A DNA stretch of 64,000 nt from the NCBI GenBank assembly GCA_016709145.1, contig JADJEK010000006.1:186001-250000 (forward strand), given 5' to 3'. Each line of letters begins with the position of its first letter. Position 1 is the stretch's first letter. Shown piece after piece: positions 1 through 8,407 of the stretch. This DNA comes from Planctomycetota bacterium. Its GTDB lineage: Bacteria; Planctomycetota; B15-G4; JADJEK01. The position numbers and the translations under genes are program-made. The notes beneath the pieces are model-generated. The model was given only the letters and a program-made list of their open reading frames with translations, made no database searches and was not told where the DNA came from.

Positions 1-603
1 GGCTCGCGCACAGAGTTCGGACAACGTCACGACCGGGATGCGCTCGTCGGCGAGAGCGTCCTTGGGCAAGTACGGATCGAACACCATCACGTCGAGGCCG
101 AGCGCCTTGCACTTGCGTGCGACGCGCCGACCGATGTTGCCGCCGCCGACCACTCCGATCGTCTTGCCCGCGAGTTCGGTGCCGACGAACTTCGTGCGCT
201 CCCACTTGCCCGCTCGCAGGGAAGCGTCGGCCGCCGGGATCGCGCGCGCGAGCGCGAACAACAGCGCGAGGGCGTGTTCGGCCGTCGTGTTCGCGTTCGC
301 GTCCGGCGAGTTCATCACCAGCACGCCGTGTCGCGTGGCCGCGTCGACGTCGATGTTGTCGACGCCGATGCCGGCTCGCCCGACGACTTCGAGGCGGGCC
401 GCGCTCGCCAGAACGCGTTCGGTGATCTTGACCGCGCTACGCACGAGGATCGCGTGCGCGCCGCGTGCGGCTTGCGCCAGCGCGGCCTCGTCGAGGCCTG
501 GCTTCACGTCGAGCACGATCCCCGGATGCCGCTTCAGGAGTTCGAGACCTTCGGGGGACAGCTTGTCCGCCACGAGGACGGTCCAGGGGCCAGCTTCGTT
601 CAT
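1..603 (-). CDS. serA: D-3-phosphoglycerate dehydrogenase, 3' end outside window
   Basis: Catalyses the NAD-dependent first step of serine synthesis from 3-phosphoglycerate. The visible 201 codons begin MNEAGPWTVLVADKLSPEG and show the family pattern: the conserved VGRAGIGVDNIDVDAA stretch, then NTTAEHALALLFALAR, then the Rossmann motif GVVGGGNIGRRVA of the NAD site. The ATG overlaps the TGA of the upstream glycosylphosphotransferase as ATGA, which suggests translational coupling. The C-terminal part of the catalytic domain and any ACT domain lie beyond base 1, so the long or short form cannot be told. Confidence 0.93.
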   Translation of the reverse strand, partial: MNEAGPWTVLVADKLSPEGLELLKRHPGIVLDVKPGLDEAALAQAARGAHAILVRSAVKITERVLASAARLEVVGRAGIGVDNIDVDAATRHGVLVMNSPDANANTTAEHALALLFALARAIPAADASLRAGKWERTKFVGTELAGKTIGVVGGGNIGRRVARKCKALGLDVMVFDPYLPKDALADERIPVVTLSELCARA

Positions 604-2150
604 CGTGCGCCGAATCCAAGCAGTACGACCCGGATCGTCCGGAACAGGATCAGGACGTCCAGGAAGATGGACATGTTCTTGATGTAGTAGAGATCGAACT
701 GGAGCTTCTGCAGCGCGTCTTCTTTCGACGCGCCGTATCGATAGTTGATCTGCGCCCAACCAGTCACGCCGGGCTTGACCACGAGGCGTTCGGTATAGAA
801 CGGGATCTCCCGCTTCAGCTCTTCGACGAAGAACGGGCGCTCCGGGCGCGGGCCGACGAACGACATCTCGTTGCGCAGGACGTTGATCAACTGCGGGATC
901 TCGTCGAGCCGGATCTTGCGGATCACGCGACCGACGCGCGTCACGCGATCGTCGTCGGACGCGGCCCACACCGGGCCGGTGTCCTTCTCGGCGTCCGTGC
1001 GCATCGAGCGGAACTTGTACAGCGTGAAGATGCGCCCGTCCTTGCCGACGCGAGGCTGTGAGAACAGCACGGGGCCGCGCGAATCGAGCTTCACGGCGAG
1101 CGCCGTGAGCAACGCGAGCGGCGCCGCGATCACGATGCCGACCAGCGCGAGGACGACGTCGAGGCCGCGCTTGAACAGGTAGGTGAACTTCGAGCGATTG
1201 AAGCCCTCGGAGAAGATCAAGTAGCTCGGTCGCAAGCGGTCGACGGCGATCTTGCCGGTGACGCGCTCGTACATCAGCTCGCCTTCTTCGACCTTCACGC
1301 CTTGCAGCTTGCAGTTCAGCAGTTCGAGCACGGGGAGATTGCCGCGCCGTTCGGGCAAACAGACGACCACGCGGTGGATCTCGTGCTCCTTGACCGTCTC
1401 GACGATGCGGCCGTAGCCGCACAGCACGGTCTTGCCGTCCTTCTCGCCCGCGTCTCCGGTCCATTCGGGCAAGACGTAGCCGACGATCTCGTACGTCGGA
1501 TCGCGACGTTCGTGCAGCTCGTGTTCGATGACGGCGGCGATCGGTGCGTCGCCGATCATCAGCACGCGGTCAGCGATCGGAATGCGGAACAGCGTCCAGT
1601 CGAAGATGCGGCGGAATCCGTACGCGGCGACGTGTGCGACGACGATGGCGACGACGGCGGGGATCGTGCCGATCTTGTACAGCCCGAGTCGTGGCCCTTC
1701 GCCGCGCGGCGCCAAGACGTAGCGGTCGATGCCGTCGAGCGCGAAGTACAACAGCGCGGTCAGGATCAGCGTGTACGAACTCGACTCGAGCAAGCGGATC
1801 GACGACTGGTGCTTGCTGCGGATGATCCGCCAGCGATAGAGGTCGTTGAACAGGAAGATGAGCTGGCAGGTGACGACGAGGATCAGCGTCCGTACCAGCG
1901 CCGTGTCGACGTCGAACGCGGCGGGATCCGCCGCGCCGCTCAAGATCTCGAGGATCTGACGCAAATGCGACAGTGGCAGCACGACCGCGCAGAGCAGCAC
2001 GGTCTCGGCCAACAGGACGGCGAAGTTGCGCGAGGGCGACGGACCGCGAATGGCTCTAGCCTCCTCGAGTCGAACGGTTTCGCCTGGCGACGGCCGCGCG
2101 TCCGGACCCCGACGTGCGTTGCGGCAATGGCCGCGCTCCTGGATCGGCAC
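600..2150 (-). CDS. Exopolysaccharide polyprenyl glycosylphosphotransferase (EpsB/WcaJ type)
   Basis: Integral membrane enzyme that transfers a sugar-1-phosphate from a UDP-sugar to undecaprenyl phosphate and so primes polysaccharide synthesis. The protein has 516 residues. Hydrophobic segments fill the N-terminal third, followed by a CoA-binding-like region and a C-terminal bacterial sugar transferase domain with KFRSM, RLDEIPQLINVL, SFVGPRPERP and KPGVTGWAQINYRYG. This is the layout of the exosortase/EPS-associated subfamily. It follows yraN and overlaps serA by 4 bases. The start at 2150 leaves an Arg-rich leader of about 40 residues, so a later start is possible. The matching polysaccharide genes sit at the other end of the window. 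Confidence 0.92.
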   Translation of the reverse strand: MPIQERGHCRNARRGPDARPSPGETVRLEEARAIRGPSPSRNFAVLLAETVLLCAVVLPLSHLRQILEILSGAADPAAFDVDTALVRTLILVVTCQLIFLFNDLYRWRIIRSKHQSSIRLLESSSYTLILTALLYFALDGIDRYVLAPRGEGPRLGLYKIGTIPAVVAIVVAHVAAYGFRRIFDWTLFRIPIADRVLMIGDAPIAAVIEHELHERRDPTYEIVGYVLPEWTGDAGEKDGKTVLCGYGRIVETVKEHEIHRVVVCLPERRGNLPVLELLNCKLQGVKVEEGELMYERVTGKIAVDRLRPSYLIFSEGFNRSKFTYLFKRGLDVVLALVGIVIAAPLALLTALAVKLDSRGPVLFSQPRVGKDGRIFTLYKFRSMRTDAEKDTGPVWAASDDDRVTRVGRVIRKIRLDEIPQLINVLRNEMSFVGPRPERPFFVEELKREIPFYTERLVVKPGVTGWAQINYRYGASKEDALQKLQFDLYYIKNMSIFLDVLILFRTIRVVLLGFGAR

Positions 2151-2188
2151 TCATGGTGATCGAACCTTTGAAGGCCGCGCTCTTGCGC

Positions 2189-2560
2189 TCAAGAAACCTC
2201 GTCGATCCAGTCGAGGTTCGTGATCGCGCCATCGGCGTCGACCACGATCGCCACCACGCCGAGGCGCCAGTCGGCGTCGGGCTCGCCGACGCGTTCGAGG
2301 TATCGGACCGCGGCGCGCTCCAGGCGCACGCGCTTCGCGGTGTCGACCGCGGCCCACGGCTCGCCATGTCGAGCCGTTCTGCGGGTCTTGACCTCGACGA
2401 ACGCGAAGCCGCCGGCGTCGCGCACGACCAAGTCGATCTCGGCGCGGCCGACTCTCGCATTGCGCTCGACCAACGTGAATCCGAGCGATTCGAGATGCAG
2501 CAGCGCGAGGTCCTCGCCGTGGCGGCCGACATCGTTCGCGGGCGACGGGTCGTCCCGCAT
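2189..2560 (-). CDS. yraN: YraN/UPF0102 family endonuclease-like protein
   Basis: A 123-residue protein of the UPF0102 family, which has a restriction-endonuclease-like fold. It starts MRDDPSPANDVGRHGEDLA and carries the family signatures GRHGEDLALLHLESLGF, RVGRAEIDLVVRD and FVEVKTRR, the last two being the D-ExK-like active-site pattern. The biological role is not settled in any organism. It lies 7 bases downstream of yajC on the same strand and probably shares its transcript. Confidence 0.9.
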   Translation of the reverse strand: MRDDPSPANDVGRHGEDLALLHLESLGFTLVERNARVGRAEIDLVVRDAGGFAFVEVKTRRTARHGEPWAAVDTAKRVRLERAAVRYLERVGEPDADWRLGVVAIVVDADGAITNLDWIDEVS

Positions 2561-2567
2561 GGCGTCC

Positions 2568-2915
2568 TCACTTCGTGGCCGGCTCCGTCGCGGGTTCGGC
2601 CGCCGGCGTCGGGACCGGTCCGGCGATCGCGCTGCGGAGGAAACGGATGCGCACGTTGTTCGAGTCGTCGACCTTCAGCGTGACCTCGTTGTCGTCGATG
2701 GCCACGATCGTGCCGATCATGCCGCCGCTGGTCATGACCTTGTCGTTCTTCTTCAGACCGCCGAGCATCTCGCGCCGACGCTTCTGCTCCTTCATCTGCG
2801 GCCGGATCATCATGAAGTAGAAGATCGCGGCGAAACCGAGCAGAAGCGGCCAGGGGAACCCGGGGGCGGCTGCGTCCTTGGGGGCGTCCTGGATCAGCAG
2901 AGCGAGCGAGAGCAT
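2568..2915 (-). CDS. yajC: Preprotein translocase subunit YajC
   Basis: Small single-span inner-membrane partner of SecDF. The 115-residue product starts MLSLALLIQDAPKDAAAPGF. One transmembrane helix (PWPLLLGFAAIFYFMMIRPQ, about residues 21-40) is followed by the family motif RPQMKEQKRRREML and a C-terminal beta-rich region with MTSGGMIGTIVAIDDNEVTL. The reading frame stays open far upstream, but family alignment and the spacing to the divergent mnmA fix this ATG. The last 15 residues are a Pro/Ala-rich tail. Confidence 0.93.
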   Translation of the reverse strand: MLSLALLIQDAPKDAAAPGFPWPLLLGFAAIFYFMMIRPQMKEQKRRREMLGGLKKNDKVMTSGGMIGTIVAIDDNEVTLKVDDSNNVRIRFLRSAIAGPVPTPAAEPATEPATK

Positions 2916-3163
2916 GCGGACTCCGAAGCGAGGGGACTTGCACGCACGCCATCCGGCGCGGTGTGCCGAAGTCGGGGAGTCTAGCAGTCGGCCGGGGAAA
3001 TGGCTGGAGGGCAATTGGCGGGCTCGGTCGAGCCCGTGCGGTGGCGTCGGGACAGGGTGCGACGATGCGTCGCTCCGGGTCCGACCGTGTCGTATCCCAG
3101 CGTTTCCGCGCGCGCGTCGCCGCCAACGCAACCTGCGTGTTCGTCGGACTTTCTCGCCGGGCT

Positions 3164-3178
3164 GGTAGGATCCGGCCC
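3164..3178 (+). promoter_or_regulatory. -10-like motif GGTAGGATCCGGCCC before mnmA
   Basis: The hexamer TAGGAT lies 8 bases before the mnmA ATG and is embedded in GGTAGNNTCCGGCC, a string also found before ssb and moaC. If this is a -10 element, transcription would begin at or next to the ATG, giving a leaderless message. No good -35 is visible. This is inference from recurrence only. Confidence 0.35.
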
Positions 3179-3179
3179 G

Positions 3180-4307
3180 ATGTCGTCCGCGCCTCCACAG
3201 AACCCAGTCGTGACGCCGGGCCGCATCGCGGTCGCGATGAGCGGCGGCGTCGATTCGGCGGTCGCTGCGCTGCTCCTGCGTCGAGCGGGCGCGGACGTCG
3301 TCGGCTTCTTCCTGCGCAACGGCGTGGTCGGGAAGGGTCCGGGTTCGTCGCGGTCGTGCTGTTCGGTGTCGGACGCCGCGGACGCGCGTCTCGTGGCCGA
3401 TCGGCTCGGCATTCCGTTCTACGCGGTCGACGTCGCGCGGCCATTCCAGCGCATCATCGATGCGTTCGTCGACGCGTACCGCAGCGGCACGACGCCGAAC
3501 CCGTGCGTCGCCTGCAACGTCGACGTCAAGTTCGGGCATCTGCTGGAACTCGCGCGCAGCATCGGCGCGGAGGCGGTCGCGACCGGACACTACGCGCGCA
3601 GCGACGAGCGCGACGGCCGCTGGAGGCTGCGCCGCGCGCGGGACTCGTCGAAGGACCAGTCCTACGTCCTCGCCACGTTGCGACAGGATCAACTCGCGTC
3701 GGCACGCTTCCCGCTCGGCGACCTCACCAAGACCGAAGTCCGTGCGCTCGCACGCGAAGCGGGGTTGCCGGTTGCGGACAAGCTCGAGAGCCAGGAGATC
3801 TGCTTCGTCCCGACCGGCGATTACCGTGAGTTCTTGCGCGAGCGCGCGCCCGAAGCGTTCGCCGCGGGTGAACTGGTCGACTCCGAAGGCGCGATCGTCG
3901 GCACCCACGACGGGGTCGTCGGTTTCACGGTCGGTCAGCGCAAGGGCTTCCGCGCCGCGTTCGGCGAGCCGCGCCACGTCGTCGGCATCGATCCCGAATC
4001 GCGCCGCGTGACCATCGGGACGCGCGAGCAGGCGAGCGCCACGACGTTCGAGGTCGCGTCCCCACATTGGGTCGCGATCGCGCCGCCCGCGGTCGGAACG
4101 AATCTGCGCGCGCAGGTGCGCATCCGCCATCGACACACGGCCGCGGCCGCCGACGTGATCGTGCTCGCGGAACACCGACTCCGAATTCGTTTCGATGCTC
4201 CAGAGTTCGCGATCACGCCCGGGCAGTTGGCGGTCGCGTACGACGGCGATGCGGTCATGGCGGCTGGACTCATCGAGTCCCCGCGTTCCGAGGAGGGAAC
4301 ACGATGA
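3180..4307 (+). CDS. mnmA: tRNA-specific 2-thiouridylase MnmA
   Basis: Cytoplasmic enzyme that thiolates U34 of the Lys, Glu and Gln tRNAs. The 375-residue protein contains the PP-loop SGGVDS (residues 21-26), the catalytic cysteine in TPNPCVACN (Cys109), the ATGHYAR motif and the second catalytic cysteine in SQEICFVP (Cys208). The ATG at 3180 starts MSSAPPQNPVVTPG close before the PP-loop. An in-frame ATG at 3000 would add an Arg/Pro-rich leader with no family support. The stop overlaps the next start as ATGA. Confidence 0.95.
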   Translation: MSSAPPQNPVVTPGRIAVAMSGGVDSAVAALLLRRAGADVVGFFLRNGVVGKGPGSSRSCCSVSDAADARLVADRLGIPFYAVDVARPFQRIIDAFVDAYRSGTTPNPCVACNVDVKFGHLLELARSIGAEAVATGHYARSDERDGRWRLRRARDSSKDQSYVLATLRQDQLASARFPLGDLTKTEVRALAREAGLPVADKLESQEICFVPTGDYREFLRERAPEAFAAGELVDSEGAIVGTHDGVVGFTVGQRKGFRAAFGEPRHVVGIDPESRRVTIGTREQASATTFEVASPHWVAIAPPAVGTNLRAQVRIRHRHTAAAADVIVLAEHRLRIRFDAPEFAITPGQLAVAYDGDAVMAAGLIESPRSEEGTR

Positions 4308-4891
4308 ACAAGCAGTGGATCCGTGGCGTGTGTTGGCTCGCGTTGGTGACAGCGGGCTGTTCCGGGACGACGACGCCGGCCGACCCCGACGTCTTGTCGG
4401 CGAAGCAGTCGGCCGACATCGATCGCTTGATCCGGCAGGTGCCGTTCAAGACCGGCGCGGAGCGTTTGAACACGCTGCGTGAACTGTCCGCGTACGGCCC
4501 GTATGCGATCGAGCCGATCTCGAAGCAGATGCTCGCGTCCGACGACGACTCCGTGCGCGCGAACGGCGTGTACGTGCTCGGGCTCATCTTCGAGCAGGAC
4601 CGCGACGTGCGCGCGCTCGACTTGATCCGTGGATCGATCAAGGACAACGATCTGCGCGTGCGGCTCGAGGCGGCGCGCGTCCTGCTCGAGGGCGGCGATC
4701 GCACCGGCGTTCCCGATTTGCTCGCCGCGCTCGACGACAAGAGCAAGTGGGTGCGCAACGTCGCGTTCGAAGCGCTGAAGAAGTCGACGAAGCACAGCTT
4801 CGGCTACGACCCCGACGCAACCGACGAATCGCGCACCGCGGCGATCGAGCGCTACCGCGACCACTTCGCCCGCATGGGCGCCGAGGGGTAG
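4304..4891 (+). CDS. HEAT-repeat lipoprotein
   Basis: A 195-residue exported protein. The N-terminus MNKQWIRGVCWLALVTAGCS ends in a lipobox (TAGC), so it is probably lipid-anchored at Cys19. The rest is made of HEAT-like helical pairs, seen in SVRANGVYVLGLIF, DLRVRLEAARVLLEG and KWVRNVAFEALKK. Such repeats usually mediate protein contacts. It is translationally coupled to mnmA and precedes a zinc-ribbon protein. Specific function is unknown. Confidence 0.82.
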   Translation: MNKQWIRGVCWLALVTAGCSGTTTPADPDVLSAKQSADIDRLIRQVPFKTGAERLNTLRELSAYGPYAIEPISKQMLASDDDSVRANGVYVLGLIFEQDRDVRALDLIRGSIKDNDLRVRLEAARVLLEGGDRTGVPDLLAALDDKSKWVRNVAFEALKKSTKHSFGYDPDATDESRTAAIERYRDHFARMGAEG

Positions 4892-4896
4892 TCCCC

Positions 4897-5262
4897 ATGG
4901 CGGACGTCGGTACCGAGCGCGTGAAGTGGTGCCTCCACTGCGAGGCCATCCTGCCGTTCGACCAAGAGACGTGCTCGGTCTGCGGCGCGAGCACGGGCGG
5001 CAACGGCGCCGACGAAGCCGTTCGTCCGTGCTTGACCTGTTCCGAGTTGATCCCGGAAGCGGACTTCTTCTGTCCGAAGTGTGGCGACTTCGCGCTCGCG
5101 GTCCCGGCGCACGACGCCGGAGCCCCTGCCATCCTCGCGATCGAAGCGGGAACCGTGTCGGCGTTGCAGCGCGTCCTTGCGATCGCACTGTTCGTCGGCG
5201 GAGCGTGTCTCGTGGTCGCCGTTCTGCGTGAGTGGCTCGACTGGCGGGCGCTCTTGCCTTGA
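4897..5262 (+). CDS. Double zinc-ribbon membrane protein
   Basis: A 121-residue protein starting MADVGTERVKWCLHCEA. It holds two zinc ribbons in tandem: CLHC with CSVC (about residues 12-33), and CLTC with CPKC (about residues 48-67). A single hydrophobic segment (VLAIALFVGGACLVVAVL) lies near the C-terminus, so the ribbons probably sit on one face of the membrane. It begins 5 bases after the HEAT lipoprotein stop. Function is unknown. Confidence 0.75.
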   Translation: MADVGTERVKWCLHCEAILPFDQETCSVCGASTGGNGADEAVRPCLTCSELIPEADFFCPKCGDFALAVPAHDAGAPAILAIEAGTVSALQRVLAIALFVGGACLVVAVLREWLDWRALLP

Positions 5263-5291
5263 TCGCCGAATCGGGCGGGCTCGAGCTGGGC

Positions 5292-5726
5292 TCAGGGCCG
5301 TTCGGCGCGCAGGTCACGAGCCAGGGAGCGCGTGCGTAGCCGGATCAGGAACTCGTCGAAACAGGCCAGCTCGCGCACGTTCGCGAGGTCGGGATCGCGC
5401 ACGAGGTGACCTTCGTCGTCGTAGCCGAACTCGAGCGACAGCTCGAGCATGCGCAACGCGGTCTCGGGCTTGCCCCACAGCGAGAACGAGCAGGCCAGGT
5501 TGTAGAGCACGATCGGATCGCGCGGAGCGAGGGTCACGAGGCGCAGGTCGACCGCAAGTCCCTCGCGGATGCGACCGCTGCGCGAATAGAGCTCGCCGAG
5601 TCGCACGAGCAATTCGACGTTCTCGCGCGCCGTGCAGATCGCGGTCTCGAGCAGCTCGATCTCGCACACGAGACTGGTCGCTTCGACGGCGGCCAAGACC
5701 TCCGTCGACGGAAAATCGCAAGCCAT
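5292..5726 (-). CDS. TPR-like protein
   Basis: A 144-residue soluble protein with two or three TPR-like helix pairs: NVELLVRLGELYSRSGRIRE and DPIVLYNLACSFSLWGKPET, then a third pair containing ALRMLELSLEFGYDDEGHL. No signal peptide is visible. It converges on the zinc-ribbon gene with a 29-base gap and diverges from the downstream gene across the first copy of the intergenic repeat. It probably works as a protein-interaction module. No specific function is assigned. Confidence 0.72.
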   Translation of the reverse strand: MACDFPSTEVLAAVEATSLVCEIELLETAICTARENVELLVRLGELYSRSGRIREGLAVDLRLVTLAPRDPIVLYNLACSFSLWGKPETALRMLELSLEFGYDDEGHLVRDPDLANVRELACFDEFLIRLRTRSLARDLRAERP

Positions 5727-5841
5727 CGCCGCACTCCCTCCGATACCTGACCCCGCCTGCGTGCCTATACTCGACGCGCCCCTGTGCCGACGCGAGGTCG
5801 CGAGTCGTTGTAGGCCAACGATTCCGCAGCGTCAACGTCGG

Positions 5842-6047
5842 TGAGAGAGCGTGAATCAATCCGATCGATTCACGTTCTCGGCGTCACCAGGTGTTGCTCG
5901 GCGCCGGCAGTCGCCGAACTCGCAGACGAATCGCGTCGAACTGACGCGAGTCATCGATGAGTACGGCGGCTGCCGCCGCCTCGGACACCTTGTGCGTTCG
6001 GCTGTGAACGAATCGGGGGCGGCCCCCGATTCGTTCACAGCTTCTGA
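5842..6047. repeat. Intergenic nested inverted-repeat element, copy 1
   Basis: About 206 bases fill most of the 344-base gap between two divergent genes. It has three parts. Hairpin A is at 5845-5879 (arms GAGAGCGTGAATCAATC and GATTCACGTTCTC). A long imperfect stem runs from about 5886 to 5998, its arms containing GGCAGTCGCCGA and GGCGGCTGCCGCC. Hairpin C at about 6002-6042 has arms GTGAACGAATCGGGGG and CCCCCGATTCGTTCAC. It begins TGAGAG and ends TTCTGA. Copies 2-4 share this order. Short open frames cross it on both strands, but indels between copies break them. Confidence 0.85.
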
Positions 6048-6076
6048 GCCATCGTCGCGAATCTCTGGAGATGAGG

Positions 6077-7145
6077 ATGAAGCTGTACTTCTGCGATCTC
6101 TGCAACGAGTCGATCCCGCTGCAAGACATCAAGGAGAACCGAGCGGCGACGATCCAGGGCAAGATCTTCTGCCCGCAAGTGCAACCCGTTGAACGAGCTC
6201 GCCGCGACCGAGACGCAAGCCGCGCCGGCCGTGTCGACGGCCGCGGGTGGCGGGTGGTTGCCGCTCGCCGTCCTCGGCCTGAGTGCGCTCGTGATCGGCG
6301 GAGGGTTCGTGCTCTACGGGATCCTCGAACGCCACGGCTTGTTGAAGGAACCGGCGGCCGACTCCGCACGCCGGGCCACCGACGATCGCCTCGATCGCAT
6401 CGACGTGTCGCTGCGCGATCTGGAAGGCAAGCTCGCCGCGAATGCGGGTTCGGTCGAAGCGACCAAACTCGTTCGTGGATTGTCGGACTCGGTCGACAAG
6501 GTGGTCGGCGACGTCGCGCGACTCGACGGCCAGTTGAATCGCCTCCAAGAAACGCTGCATGGCACGGGCGATCTGCGCGAGCAGGTCGATCGCGTTGCGC
6601 TGCGACTGGATGAGTCGCAGCAGAAGATCACGCAGTTCGCCGCCGCGCTGGGTCAGATCCAGGCCGCGCTGACCGAGGTGCAAGATCGCCCGCCGGTCGT
6701 CGTGGCCACGCCGCCCGCCGAGTCGGGAGCCGGCGCCGGCGCGGCCGATCCTGCCAGCGTGGCGCCCGACCCCGAACTCATGGCGATCCTCGACCGCCTG
6801 TCGTCGAAGGCGCCGCTCGAACGCTGGGAAGCCGTCGATCGCGTGCGTCGGCGCAAGGACAAGGCGTTGGTGCCGTACGTCCTGCCGTTGCTCGACGACC
6901 GCGATCCGTTGGTGCGTGCGCAGGCGATCTACACGCTCGGCGTACTGAGCGCGTCGGAAGCCGTGCCGAAGTTGATCAAGCTGCTGCGCGACGACGTCGA
7001 CACGATTCGCGAAGAGGCGCTCTCGAGCCTGATCACGATCACGGGGCAGAACATGCGGTTCGCCGTCGATAGCTCGAAGGACGAGCGCGAGAAGGGCATC
7101 CGCAAGTGGGAAGACTGGCTGGCGAAGAACAAGGACAAGCTCTGA
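6077..7145 (+). CDS. Zinc-ribbon/membrane/HEAT-repeat protein with a frameshift
   Basis: The N-terminus MKLYFCDLCNESIPLQD starts at 6077 (or 6071, MRMK) behind a GGAG. The frame breaks near 6175: deleting one base there turns FCPQVQP into FCPKCNPLNEL, completes a CxxC...CxxC zinc ribbon, and joins the frame that continues to 7145. The rest carries one transmembrane helix (LPLAVLGLSALVIGGGFVLY), a coiled coil, a Pro/Ala-rich linker and HEAT repeats such as ALVPYVLPLLDD and AVPKLIKLLRDD. Read as written, only MNELAATETQAAPAV onward (6189-7145, 318 residues) is intact. The extra base may be a sequencing error. Confidence 0.7.
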
Positions 7146-7151
7146 CGGAGC

Positions 7152-7202
7152 GTGAACGAGTCGGGGGTCGGATCCGTCGGGTCCGACCCCCGATTCGTTC
7201 AC
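7152..7202 (+). terminator. Strong hairpin 7 bases after a stop codon; relative of element hairpin C
   Basis: A near-perfect stem has arms GTGAACGAGTCGGGGGTCGG and CCGACCCCCGATTCGTTCAC around a short loop. It starts 7 bases after the stop of the zinc-ribbon/HEAT gene. No T-run follows, so intrinsic termination is unproven. Its outer stem matches hairpin C of repeat copy 1, which lies just upstream of the same gene. Confidence 0.6.
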
Positions 7203-7241
7203 CGCTGATGCGGCAGAGCCGTCAACTCCACGCCGCGGTCC

Positions 7242-8201
7242 TCACCGCGGCGCGGTCGTCGCGAGTTCCACCTGCGCGAGCAACTTGCGGCGGGCGGCTT
7301 CGCGCTCGTCGGGCATGATCGACTCGTCGAGCACGAGTCGCGTGAGTTCGTCGCGGACCTTCGGCATCGTCGCTTCCTCGACGGAGACGAGTTCGACGAT
7401 CACGTAGCCGACACGCGTCTCGAGGATCGCGCTGCGTTCGCCGGCGGTCTTGAACGCGGTGATGGTCGCATCGACGCTGCCTCCGAACGTGGTCGGGCGG
7501 TACGGCTCGAGCAGTCCGCCGTTGCTGGCCGAAGCGTGGTCGCTGAACGCGCGCGCCACGTCCGCGAACGAGTCGCCGGCGGCGAGACGCGCGAGCGCCT
7601 TCTCGGCCCGCGCCTTCGCCGCGGCCGTGCGTCGCGTGCGCTCGTCGGTGACGTCGGCAGGCGCGTCCTCGGCGTGTTCGCGACGGCGGTCGACCAGGAT
7701 GCCGCGGACGACGCGGCGAGTCGGAGGATCGCCGTAGAACTCGCTCAAGCGACTCGTCAGAGCGGGATCGTCGGTCGCGCGAGCGGCGCGTGCACAAGCC
7801 TCGATCGCCAGGTCACTCGCGATCGCTCGGCTGCGCGCGGCGCGGAACGATGCCTTCGAGTGACCGATGGTCGCGAGCTCCTTCAGGTATGCGGCCTCGT
7901 CGTTGCCGAAGCGCTCGCGGGTCACGAACTGCCATTCCGCCTCGACGGCCGCTTCGATGCTCTCGGGTTTCGGTGCGAAGCCGAGCTTGGCCGCTCCGGC
8001 CGCGATCGCACGCTCTTCGAGGAACGCGGCGAGGTTCGGCGGCCCGAACACTTCGACCAACCAGTGTTCGAACTCCGCGCGCGGGACCGCGACGCCGTCG
8101 ATCGAGCCGACCGCGTCCGTCTGCGGTTCGTCGATCCGAGTCGCGGCGGCGCCGCCGCAGAGGAGAGCAAGGCACAGGGTGGTCGTGGCGAGGCGCGACA
8201 T
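7242..8201 (-). CDS. Exported PpiC-type peptidyl-prolyl isomerase
   Basis: A periplasmic parvulin-like foldase/chaperone related to SurA and PrsA. The chosen start MSRLATTTLCLALLCGGAAA gives a clean signal peptide; an upstream in-frame ATG at 8231 adds ten residues. The N-terminal part resembles the SurA-type chaperone region. The C-terminal half has parvulin features: RRVVRGILVDRR, then LAAGDSFADVARAFSDHA and NGGLLEPYR, ending with TRVGYVIVELVSVE. The normally conserved glycines and histidines are only partly kept, so catalysis is uncertain. It is divergent from miaB. Confidence 0.82.
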   Translation of the reverse strand: MSRLATTTLCLALLCGGAAATRIDEPQTDAVGSIDGVAVPRAEFEHWLVEVFGPPNLAAFLEERAIAAGAAKLGFAPKPESIEAAVEAEWQFVTRERFGNDEAAYLKELATIGHSKASFRAARSRAIASDLAIEACARAARATDDPALTSRLSEFYGDPPTRRVVRGILVDRRREHAEDAPADVTDERTRRTAAAKARAEKALARLAAGDSFADVARAFSDHASASNGGLLEPYRPTTFGGSVDATITAFKTAGERSAILETRVGYVIVELVSVEEATMPKVRDELTRLVLDESIMPDEREAARRKLLAQVELATTAPR

Positions 8202-8407
8202 GGGGGACTCCGCGAGCGAAGGGGGCGACATCGTAAGCGCACGACGTCGAGGTCGATTCGGGGCTGGCGCGAGGATCGTGATCGAATCGATCGACCTGAG
8301 CGGGGTCGTCCTCCGGAGCGCGCGATGAACGTCGTTCGTCGCCGCGAACTTGCCCTGCGGGGGGTGTTCCGTCTAGGTTCGTCGCCGTCTCCAACGCGAG
8401 TGATCCG

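Noticed and set aside
2568..4175. A 535-residue minus-strand protein ending in YajC
   Set aside because: Only the last 115 residues are YajC; the rest is antisense to mnmA and has no similarity.
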